A stretch of 10,980 nucleotides of DNA. It comes from Actinomycetota bacterium (GTDB lineage Bacteria > Actinomycetota > Acidimicrobiia > Acidimicrobiales > JAMCPL01). A program made the position numbers and the translations under genes. Positions 1 to 5,536 of the stretch are shown piece after piece. The stretch is taken from NCBI GenBank assembly GCA_023379725.1, contig JAMCPC010000020.1, positions 13,968-24,947 of the forward strand. The letters run 5' to 3'. The notes beneath the pieces are model-generated. The model made no database searches, was not told where the DNA came from, and saw only the letters and a list, made by a program, of their open reading frames with translations. The first letter of the stretch is position 1. Every line of letters starts with the position of its first letter.

Positions 1-34
1 CTGGTGCAGGTCATGGAGGTATAACACTAATTAC

Positions 35-64
35 GTGACAAGTGAATACGGACAATGGTATAAT
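35..64 (+). promoter_or_regulatory. Probable sigma-70-type promoter of the first whiB-like gene
   Basis: GTGACA (35-40) and a perfect TATAAT (59-64) are separated by 18 nt. The -10 box ends only 8 nt before ATG 73 and 11 nt before ATG 76. Transcription should therefore begin at or just before the start codon, giving a leaderless or nearly leaderless mRNA. The GAGGG at 66-70 looks like a ribosome binding site but would lie upstream of, or at, the transcription start and may not be in the RNA. Confidence 0.5.
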
Positions 65-75
65 AGAGGGTAATG

Positions 76-321
76 ATGAATACAGATTGGATGGCGGATG
101 CCAAGTGCAAGGATATGGACCCGGATATTTTCTTTCCCAATGACGGGGTGGGAGTACAAGTAGCTCAGCGAATCTGTGCTGAATGCAATGTACGCCTACA
201 ATGTCTTGAATACGCTCTGGCTGGTCATATCGATCACGGTGTATGGGGCGGCGCATCTGAAAGAGAGCGTAGGCGTATTCTACGCAGACGTCGCCTGGCC
301 AGTGTTCAGACAAACAGCTAG
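76..321 (+). CDS. WhiB-family iron-sulfur transcriptional regulator (copy 1)
   Basis: Small WhiB-like protein of 81-82 residues. WhiB proteins carry an oxygen- and NO-sensitive [4Fe-4S] cluster and act on transcription, typically together with the principal sigma factor. Numbered from ATG 73, the four cluster cysteines are Cys12, Cys35, Cys38 and Cys44 in the family's C-x(n)-C-x2-C-x5-C order. They are followed by the GVWGG turn (56-60) and a basic Arg-rich tail (64-74). The DPDIFFP segment after the first Cys is also typical. Two in-frame ATGs exist, at 73 and 76. ATG 76 has the better spacing from GAGGG (66-70), whereas ATG 73 suits a leaderless transcript from TATAAT 59-64. It resembles the second WhiB gene at 1278-1586, so the two are probably paralogues. 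Family assignment is secure; the regulon is unknown. Confidence 0.93.
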   Translation: MNTDWMADAKCKDMDPDIFFPNDGVGVQVAQRICAECNVRLQCLEYALAGHIDHGVWGGASERERRRILRRRRLASVQTNS

Positions 322-397
322 ATGCAGATGGCCATTATTTTTCACAAAAACCTACGAAGAGGCGTGGTAGCGTAAGCTCTGAGCGCTGGCATCACTA

Positions 398-437
398 AGT
401 GGCTGTTTCCTCGGAACATGCTGCTACAACAGCCACT
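398..437. terminator. Perfect 10-bp inverted repeat between whiB and the formiminotransferase gene
   Basis: AGTGGCTGTT (398-407) and AACAGCCACT (428-437) are exact reverse complements with a 20-nt loop. No U-tract follows on either strand, so this is not a classical intrinsic terminator. It could be a U-less actinobacterial terminator for the whiB transcript. It ends 20 bp before ATG 458, so it could also be a regulatory structure or operator for the next gene. The rest of 322-457 shows no gene. Confidence 0.35.
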
Positions 438-457
438 CATAAAACCAGCCAGTGTAT

Positions 458-1297
458 ATGCTTGAATCTGCCATAAATATCAGCGAGGGGAAGAATCGCA
501 TACTGCTTGACAGGTTGCCATCCCTGTCGGCTGCCTGCTTCTTGGACATTCACTCTGATCCCTACCATAACCGATCGGTTCTCACACTGGCTGGAGACGA
601 TACTGCCCTCATGGCTACCATTCAAAATGTCGTGCTCGTATCGTTGGAAAACATTGACATTTCCAAGCACTCAGGGGTGCATCCACGATTGGGGGCGGTC
701 GATGTAGTCCCCTTCGTTCCGCTGGACAGCCACAGACACCCCACCAGGGATAAAGCAGCGTTTTCAAGAGCGATAGAGGCCAGAGATCAGTTATGCGAAT
801 GGTTGGGAACGCTGGGTATCCCATGTTTTCTCTATGGAAACGGGCATAGCCTGCCTGAGATACGCAAGGATGCATTTACCAAAATCATGCCCGACAATGG
901 GCTCAGACTACCCCACCCTACCGCAGGCGCATGCTGCGTTGGAGCCAGAGAAGCATTGGTAGCTTACAATATCTGGCTCGACACAGCAGAGTTGGCAGTC
1001 GCCAAGTATATCGCCAAATCATTGCGAAGCGATCAATTGCGCACACTGGGTTTGATGGTCGGTGACATGACCCAAGTATCTTTCAATATAGTCGATACGA
1101 CGGCAATAAAGATTGACAACCTCTACGATGCAGTAGAGAGGCTGGCACTATCTGAAGGAGTCGCCATTTCCAGGGCTGAACTCGTCGGCTTACTCCCTGC
1201 CGAATGCCTGGCGACAATACCACCAAACCGTTACGAACAGCTGGACATCGGTCCAGAACGGACAGTAGAAGGAAGAATTACGATGCTACAGAGGTAG
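458..1297 (+). CDS. Glutamate formiminotransferase (FTCD N-terminal-type, monofunctional)
   Basis: Transfers the formimino group of N-formimino-L-glutamate to tetrahydrofolate, giving 5-formimino-THF and glutamate, usually in histidine breakdown. The protein has about 280 residues and matches only the formiminotransferase half of bifunctional FTCD; the cyclodeaminase domain is absent. Numbered from GTG 452, visible signatures are NISEGKN (9-15), DIHSDPYHNRSVLTLAG (32-48), and HSGVHPRLGAVDVVPFVPL (73-91), which contains the family's catalytic histidine region. Further signatures are VGAREALVAYN in the middle and MTQVSFNIVD in the C-terminal subdomain. The start is uncertain: GTG 452 and ATG 458 are in frame and neither has a clear ribosome binding site; I prefer the ATG. 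The usual EC near the N-terminus is ES here. No hut genes or cyclodeaminase lie nearby, so a role outside histidine catabolism, in one-carbon folate salvage, is possible. Its last 20 bp overlap the convergent whiB gene. Confidence 0.88.
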   Translation: MLESAINISEGKNRILLDRLPSLSAACFLDIHSDPYHNRSVLTLAGDDTALMATIQNVVLVSLENIDISKHSGVHPRLGAVDVVPFVPLDSHRHPTRDKAAFSRAIEARDQLCEWLGTLGIPCFLYGNGHSLPEIRKDAFTKIMPDNGLRLPHPTAGACCVGAREALVAYNIWLDTAELAVAKYIAKSLRSDQLRTLGLMVGDMTQVSFNIVDTTAIKIDNLYDAVERLALSEGVAISRAELVGLLPAECLATIPPNRYEQLDIGPERTVEGRITMLQR

Positions 1298-1586
1298 ATG
1301 ATCTCTGCCTCAAAGATATCGCCCTGGTGCGACGTATCCTCCGCCTTTCACGCTCAGACATGCCGCCCCAAATACCAAACTTCTCTCCGTGGCGAATAGC
1401 ATACTCCAAACACTCTCTTTTCACCGCACACTCCCTACATACAGATTTTGCCTCTTTCGTCGAAGCACCGCGCTCCGGGAAAAAAAGGTCTGGGTCTACT
1501 CCGGAACAATTGGCCTGTAGTTTCCAAGCAAGTTCCTCTGTGTCGTCAATCGCCTGCAACATATTCTCCACTCTCATCGCTTCCAC
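1278..1586 (-). CDS. WhiB-family iron-sulfur transcriptional regulator (copy 2)
   Basis: A 102-residue WhiB protein. The cluster ligands are Cys27, Cys50, Cys53 and Cys59, followed by the GIWGG turn (71-75) and SERERRRIRR (77-86), the basic segment seen in WhiB proteins. It has about 20 extra residues before the first cysteine compared with copy 1. The start is GTG at 1584-1586, supported by AGGGAGG (1595-1601) 8 nt upstream; an internal ATG at 1575-1577 is too far from that site. The gene converges on the formiminotransferase and overlaps it by 20 bp. It is transcribed divergently from the sdh operon with a 179-bp shared upstream region. Because WhiB proteins respond to redox state or NO, control of the adjacent respiratory operon is plausible but is inference only. 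Confidence 0.94.
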   Translation of the reverse strand: MEAMRVENMLQAIDDTEELAWKLQANCSGVDPDLFFPERGASTKEAKSVCRECAVKRECLEYAIRHGEKFGIWGGMSERERRRIRRTRAISLRQRSSTSVAS

Positions 1587-1594
1587 TTGTATTG

Positions 1595-1601
1595 CCTCCC
1601 T
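1595..1601 (-). promoter_or_regulatory. Strong ribosome binding site deciding a GTG start (whiB copy 2)
   Basis: On the minus strand AGGGAGG lies 8 nt upstream of GTG 1584-1586. This fixes the GTG, not the downstream ATG, as the start of the second WhiB gene. Confidence 0.75.
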
Positions 1602-1609
1602 TCGCTAGT

Positions 1610-1633
1610 AATATATCATGCTTGTAATTACAA
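1610..1633 (-). promoter_or_regulatory. Candidate -10 box and operator of whiB copy 2
   Basis: On the minus strand TATATT (1610-1615) is a good -10 hexamer and would place transcription start near 1603, giving a leader of about 17 nt that still contains the AGGGAGG site. Immediately upstream lies a perfect 12-bp palindrome, TTGTAATTACAA (1622-1633), within the -10/-35 spacer, where a bound repressor would block polymerase. No convincing -35 is visible. Confidence 0.35.
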
Positions 1634-1653
1634 TTTTGTTAGTATGCGCCTAT

Positions 1654-1681
1654 TTGACGAAAAATACAACCCATTTATGAA
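1654..1681 (+). promoter_or_regulatory. Candidate promoter of the sdhCAB operon
   Basis: TTGACG (1654-1659) and TATGAA (1676-1681) are separated by 16 nt and point toward sdhC. They would give a leader of roughly 75 nt. An alternative -10, TATAAA (1697-1702), has no matching -35. A short inverted repeat, GTTAT-N8-ATAAC, spans about 1695-1712. The whole 1602-1752 stretch is AT-rich and non-coding. Confidence 0.35.
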
Positions 1682-1753
1682 AATTGTTTTTTATGTTATA
1701 AAGTGCAATAACTTGCATAGGATGGCCGCCTTGGACTAACTTCAATATCAGTT

Positions 1754-1760
1754 AAGGAGG
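1754..1760 (+). promoter_or_regulatory. Strong ribosome binding site deciding a TTG start (sdhC)
   Basis: AAGGAGG ends 5 nt before TTG 1766-1768 and no in-frame ATG or GTG lies nearby, so sdhC most likely starts at the rare codon TTG. Confidence 0.75.
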
Positions 1761-1765
1761 TAACA

Positions 1766-2611
1766 TTGACCATAGCTCAAGAACAAGGAACAGTTCCCCA
1801 GGTAGTTCCCGTAGAAATAGGAAAAGCGCGAGGTGGCCCTACAGGCAAATATACCTTACGCACAGACAGGTGGTGGATCAGTCCAGCGGTAACCGCCACC
1901 GTTCTCACCGCCTTCGTAGCGTATGCCACATTCGCTGCATTTCAAGGCAAGGATTACTACGTTGGTGCAAAAATGCATCGTAATTTAATATCACCGTTCT
2001 ACTCCCCCTGTATCGCAGAGAGTTGCCAGCGAGTTGCCGGCAGCCACCCACTGGGGATATGGGCATCTTTCTGGAACTTCTCTCCCGCCCTGCTCATATT
2101 GATAGTACCGCTTGGATTCCGCCTGACTTGCTACTATTACAGAAAAGCCTACTACCGCTCCTTCTGGCAATCACCTCCTGCATGTGGCGTTGCGGACGGG
2201 CATAAGAGCTACACAGGGGAGACGCGATTCCCCCTGATACTGCACAACGTACACCGATACTTTCTATATCTAGCTCTACTATTCAACGTCGTGCTTACCA
2301 TGGATGCCATATTAGCCTTTGACTTTCCGGGACAGGGCATAGGATTTAGCGTAGGAACGCTCGTACTCTGCGTAAATGCTGCCTTGTTGTGGATCTACTC
2401 GGTATCCTGCCACGCCTGTCGCCATATTTGTGGAGGACAGGTAAACGAGTTCTCAAAGCATCGTATACGTTACCGGTTATGGAAGATGATCACTCCGCTG
2501 AACGAAAGGCATATGCAACTGGCATGGGTTAGTTTGATGTTCGTAGCTTTGAGCGACCTGTATGTACGGCTGGTCGCCAGCGGTATCATTCACGATTACA
2601 AAATATTTTAG
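1766..2611 (+). CDS. sdhC: Succinate dehydrogenase membrane anchor, Sdh1-type cytochrome b subunit
   Basis: Membrane anchor of succinate:quinone oxidoreductase, 281 residues, carrying electrons from SdhB to quinone. Five hydrophobic segments are visible, at about 38-60, 100-124, 160-184, 192-212 and 252-272. Candidate heme or cluster ligands include His160 and His163 (HNVHRYF). The protein is unusually rich in Cys and His outside the helices: Cys82 and Cys87 (CIAESC), Cys140, and the SCHACRHICGG segment (214-224, with Cys215, Cys218, Cys222, His216 and His220). From memory, the mycobacterial Sdh1 structure showed a membrane-embedded Rieske-type [2Fe-2S] centre in this subunit, and this motif could be its counterpart. 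The start is TTG with an AAGGAGG site 5 nt upstream. sdhA begins 15 nt after the stop. Family assignment rests on topology and operon context. Confidence 0.82.
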   Translation: MTIAQEQGTVPQVVPVEIGKARGGPTGKYTLRTDRWWISPAVTATVLTAFVAYATFAAFQGKDYYVGAKMHRNLISPFYSPCIAESCQRVAGSHPLGIWASFWNFSPALLILIVPLGFRLTCYYYRKAYYRSFWQSPPACGVADGHKSYTGETRFPLILHNVHRYFLYLALLFNVVLTMDAILAFDFPGQGIGFSVGTLVLCVNAALLWIYSVSCHACRHICGGQVNEFSKHRIRYRLWKMITPLNERHMQLAWVSLMFVALSDLYVRLVASGIIHDYKIF

Positions 2612-2626
2612 AAGGGATTTATACTA

Positions 2627-4438
2627 ATGAATATAGTAGCAAGCGATATTACCAGCCAATCGTTCGACGTTCTTATTATCGGTGCCGGCGGAGCAGGTCT
2701 CAGGGCGGCGATCGAGACCAGATCAAGGGGATTGTCGACCGCTGTCGTATGTAAATCTCTATTTGGTAAGGCTCATACGGTCATGGCTGAAGGCGGAATC
2801 GCTGCCTCGCTCGGCAACGTATATCCGGAAGATGGATGGAAAGTCCACTTCAGGGACACCGTACGAGGTGGCAAGATGTTAAACAACTGGCGCATGGCAC
2901 AACTGCACGCCCAAGAAGCGCCCGATCGTGTGCTCGAATTGGAGGCATGGGGAGCGTTGTTTGACCGTACGGGAGACGGGCGTATACATCAGCGTGATTT
3001 CGGTGGTCATAAGTATGCACGTTTGGCTCATGTGGGTGACAGGACAGGTCTGGAAATGATCCGCACGCTACAGTACAAAGCTACAAGCATGGGCATAGAG
3101 GTATTCATGGAATGCAAGATCCTTCGCCTGCTCACCGACTCAAGTGGAAACGTCTGTGGAGCAATAGGCTACTGGAGGGCATCGGGAGATATGATACTGT
3201 TCAAAACCAAGGCAGTTATACTCGCAACAGGCGGCATCGGGAAGTCTTGGAAATACACCTCCAACTCATGGGAGTCGACCGGGGACGGTCATGCCCTGGC
3301 ATTTCAGGCAGGAGCAGACATGATAGACATGGAATGCGTACAGTTTCATCCCACGGGAATGGTATGGCCGCTCTCTGTAAGGGGACTGCTCGTGACAGAG
3401 GGGGTTCGTGGTGACGGTGGCATATTACGTAACTCGGAGAATCAACGTTTCATGTTCAATTACATACCGGAGATGTTCAGGGCAGAAACTGCCGACACCG
3501 AAGAGGAAGCTGACAGATGGTATACCGACCATTCATCTGCCCGCCGCACGCCTGATCTATTGCCACGAGATGAAGTTGCCAGAGCAATCAACTCGGAGGT
3601 AAAGGCTGGCAGGGGAAGCCCGCACGGAGGAGTATTCCTGGATATCGCCACACGCCTCACTGCCGACGAAATAAAGAGAAAACTCCCGTCTATGTATACT
3701 CAGTTCCTCGAACTTGCAGGGGTAGACATTACTCGACAACCAATGGAGGTTGGCCCTACGTGTCATTATATGATGGGTGGAGTAAGGGTAGACGCTGAAA
3801 CCGAAGCCGCAACTGTTCCTGGCCTATTTGCAGCAGGAGAAGTCGCCGGTGGAATGCACGGGGCAAACAGGCTTGGTGGTAACTCCCTTTCAGATCTGGT
3901 GGTATTCGGACGTAGAGCAGGTATGGGTGCCGCAGACCATGCTGAAGGATTCTCCGGTACGCCTAAACCGGAAATGGAGCAGGCGCTGGAAGCGGCAAAC
4001 CAAGCCATACATCCATTCAGCTACGAAAACGGTGAGAGCCCCTATACTCTCCAAGCTGACCTGCAAGATTGCATGCAGAGACTGGTGGGCATTATCCGCA
4101 CAGAAGCCGAGTTGCGTCAAGCTCTGGAAAATATATCAGAGCTGAAGGATCGGCTCAATAGAGTATCGGTCAATGGTGGCAAGCAGTACAATCCGTCTTG
4201 GAACCTCGCGACAGATCTTCCATCAATGCTCTCATTGTCAGAAATGGTCACTAGAGGTGCCATTGAGAGAAAGGAGTCGAGAGGCGGTCACACCAGAGAC
4301 GATTACCCCCAGCCTGACCCTGAGCTTGGAAAGGTAAACTTCGTACAGCGGAAACGTGATGGAGAGCACTCTATACAGCCGGAGCCATTACTGGAGATGC
4401 CAGATGAGCTAAAGTCCCTCTTTGAGGATGGGCACTGA
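2627..4438 (+). CDS. sdhA: Succinate dehydrogenase / fumarate reductase flavoprotein subunit
   Basis: Catalytic FAD subunit that oxidises succinate to fumarate at the cytoplasmic membrane face; 603 residues, a normal family length. The N-terminal dinucleotide fold has VLIIGAGGAGLRAA (about 15-28). His50 in AHTVMAEGGIAAS matches the histidine that covalently binds FAD. QFHPTG carries the conserved substrate-site histidine, and RDEVARAI carries the catalytic arginine region. HYMMGGVRVD and GLFAAGEVAGGMHGANRLGGNS complete the FAD and dicarboxylate site. The C-terminal helical domain includes NPSWNLATDLPSMLSLSEMV and the conserved RGGHTRDDYP. The start is ATG, with GAAGGG (2611-2616) 10 nt upstream that overlaps the sdhC stop. 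Its stop codon falls inside an 18-bp sequence repeated 70 bp downstream. Orientation (succinate oxidation versus fumarate reduction) cannot be told from sequence alone. Confidence 0.96.
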   Translation: MNIVASDITSQSFDVLIIGAGGAGLRAAIETRSRGLSTAVVCKSLFGKAHTVMAEGGIAASLGNVYPEDGWKVHFRDTVRGGKMLNNWRMAQLHAQEAPDRVLELEAWGALFDRTGDGRIHQRDFGGHKYARLAHVGDRTGLEMIRTLQYKATSMGIEVFMECKILRLLTDSSGNVCGAIGYWRASGDMILFKTKAVILATGGIGKSWKYTSNSWESTGDGHALAFQAGADMIDMECVQFHPTGMVWPLSVRGLLVTEGVRGDGGILRNSENQRFMFNYIPEMFRAETADTEEEADRWYTDHSSARRTPDLLPRDEVARAINSEVKAGRGSPHGGVFLDIATRLTADEIKRKLPSMYTQFLELAGVDITRQPMEVGPTCHYMMGGVRVDAETEAATVPGLFAAGEVAGGMHGANRLGGNSLSDLVVFGRRAGMGAADHAEGFSGTPKPEMEQALEAANQAIHPFSYENGESPYTLQADLQDCMQRLVGIIRTEAELRQALENISELKDRLNRVSVNGGKQYNPSWNLATDLPSMLSLSEMVTRGAIERKESRGGHTRDDYPQPDPELGKVNFVQRKRDGEHSIQPEPLLEMPDELKSLFEDGH

Positions 4439-4600
4439 GCAGGATCGAGCAGGAGCAGGATAGGTACTGGGCAAGCAGGAGTAGGTAACTGAGAAGGATG
4501 GGCACTGAGCAGGGCATGCCCTGGCGAACAGAGGCACTGATAAGCATAGACAGAGCGGAAACACTGAGAAGAATGATAATTGAATACAGCTTGAGAAAGG
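4426..4600 (+). repeat. Degenerate short-repeat array filling the sdhA-sdhB gap
   Basis: An exact 18-bp repeat, GGATGGGCACTGAGCAGG, occurs at 4426-4443 (spanning the sdhA stop) and 4496-4513. Looser copies of a core ACTGAG(C/A)AGG lie at about 4434, 4466, 4488, 4504, 4536, 4563 and 4590, at intervals of 16-33 bp; the last supplies the AAAGG site of sdhB. The spacer is purine-rich on the coding strand and most units carry a TGA. A 14-bp perfect palindrome, CAGGGCATGCCCTG (4510-4523), sits in the second half. No gene is credible here. Confidence 0.7.
4510..4523. promoter_or_regulatory. 14-bp perfect palindrome between sdhA and sdhB
   Basis: CAGGGCATGCCCTG equals its own reverse complement. In RNA it could form only a tight hairpin with very little loop, so a DNA-binding site or a by-product of the surrounding repeats is as likely as an RNA element. 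It could attenuate transcription between sdhA and sdhB. Confidence 0.3.
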
Positions 4601-4610
4601 ATATGAATAG

Positions 4611-5444
4611 ATGACCGAAGTAACCATGAACATCTGGAGAGGCGATTCCAATGGCGGTAACTTTGAGCAGTACAAGTTGGAAAGAGTGGAGGGAGAGGTG
4701 GTCCTCGACGTAGTCCATCGTATACAGGCCACCCTCGCCCCCGACTTGGCCTGCCGGTGGAATTGCAAGGCCGGTAAGTGCGGCTCGTGCTCGGCAGAAA
4801 TAGACGGCAAACCCAGCCTGATGTGCATGACAAGAATGGATACATTGCCAGACGATACAATAACGATTACCCCGATGAAAACATTCCCTATAATAAAGGA
4901 TCTGGTGACAGATGTTTCGTTCAACTATGTCATGGCCAGACAGATCCCGCCTTTTACTCCCGGCGAACCCGAACCGGACGGAACCTACAGGATGCAACAG
5001 GTCGATATAGACAGGGCACAGGAGTTTCACAAATGCATAGAGTGCTTCCTGTGTCAGGATGTATGCCATGTAATACGCGACCACGAAGTGAACAAGCTGT
5101 ATTATGCTGGGCCAAGGTTCTTCGTGAAATTGGCTTCTCTGGAGATGCACCCTCTGGACACCGTAGATCGTAGGGCACTTATGCGTGAGTACCTGGGCCT
5201 GGGATTCTGCAATATAACGAAATGCTGCACTGAAGTCTGCCCTGAGCATATCAAAATTACAGACAACGCAATCATACCGCTCAAGGAAAGAGTTGTTGAC
5301 GCCTCATACGATCCTATAGCATGGCTTGGGCGGAAAATAAGGCGAAAGTCAAAGATGACCGCACAGGAAGCATACGAATTGGCTCCTGCTCGTGTTGCAC
5401 CTACATCGCTCGACGGTATACCAGCTACTGCAGTAGAGGATTAA
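4611..5444 (+). CDS. sdhB: Succinate dehydrogenase iron-sulfur subunit
   Basis: Iron-sulfur subunit linking the flavin to the membrane anchor; 277 residues. The N-terminal plant-ferredoxin-like domain binds [2Fe-2S] through Cys52, Cys57, Cys60 and Cys72 (CKAGKCGSC followed by MCM). The C-terminal domain has CIECFLCQDVC (142-152) and CNITKCCTEVCP (200-211). By family pattern Cys142, Cys145, Cys148 and Cys210 bind [4Fe-4S], while Cys152, Cys200 and Cys206 bind [3Fe-4S]. The residue after Cys152 is His rather than the usual Pro. The C-terminal 40 residues are a basic, Ala/Pro-rich extension. ATG 4611 is preceded by AAAGGA (4595-4600) 10 nt upstream; an ATG at 4603 is followed by a stop after two codons. 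The 172-bp gap from sdhA is large for subunits of one complex. Confidence 0.96.
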   Translation: MTEVTMNIWRGDSNGGNFEQYKLERVEGEVVLDVVHRIQATLAPDLACRWNCKAGKCGSCSAEIDGKPSLMCMTRMDTLPDDTITITPMKTFPIIKDLVTDVSFNYVMARQIPPFTPGEPEPDGTYRMQQVDIDRAQEFHKCIECFLCQDVCHVIRDHEVNKLYYAGPRFFVKLASLEMHPLDTVDRRALMREYLGLGFCNITKCCTEVCPEHIKITDNAIIPLKERVVDASYDPIAWLGRKIRRKSKMTAQEAYELAPARVAPTSLDGIPATAVED

Positions 5445-5491
5445 CAACCTCCTCCAAATCCGACCACCCAGCAAGCCCCCAGCTGTAGCTA

Positions 5492-5511
5492 TGGTGATAA
5501 TCTCATCACCA
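5492..5511 (+). terminator. Inverted repeat after sdhB (weak terminator or operator)
   Basis: TGGTGAT (5492-5498) and ATCACCA (5505-5511) form a 7-bp stem with a 6-nt loop, followed by AATAAAATAT rather than a T-tract. It may end the sdh transcript. Its position 25 bp before the mutase start also fits an operator. The preceding 5445-5490 shows nothing recognisable. Confidence 0.35.
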
Positions 5512-5516
5512 ATAAA

Positions 5517-5534
5517 ATATATGATATCATATAT
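5517..5534 (+). promoter_or_regulatory. 18-bp palindrome covering the mutase -10 box
   Basis: ATATATGATATCATATAT is a perfect 18-bp palindrome ending 2 nt before the GTG start. Within it TATCAT (5525-5530) fits the actinobacterial -10 pattern TANNNT and ends 6 nt before the GTG, predicting a leaderless mRNA; no ribosome binding site is present. A dimeric regulator bound here would block polymerase. The FCD-type GntR protein encoded right after the mutase is the natural candidate, but that link is inference. Confidence 0.5.
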
Positions 5535-5536
5535 CT

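Noticed and set aside
1..24. Possible C-terminal end of an upstream gene (frame 1 reads LVQVMEV then TAA)
   Set aside because: Seven codons are too few to support a gene; nothing recognisable.
66..70. GAGGG as a ribosome binding site for whiB copy 1
   Set aside because: Not accepted as decisive: it directly follows the TATAAT box, so it is probably outside the mRNA if that promoter is used.
1204..1608. Plus-strand 134-codon frame
   Set aside because: It overlaps the formiminotransferase end and is antisense to the well-supported whiB copy 2.
4426..4600. CRISPR-like array between sdhA and sdhB
   Set aside because: Repeat units are only about 10 bp, degenerate and irregularly spaced (16-33 bp), with no unique spacers of constant length and no cas genes.
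4371..5249. Long open frame (292 codons) on the minus strand across the sdhA-sdhB junction
   Set aside because: It lies antisense to sdhB, which has all its cluster motifs. The protein has no recognisable domain. It is a shadow, as are the other minus-strand frames at 4303-4860 and 4409-4924.
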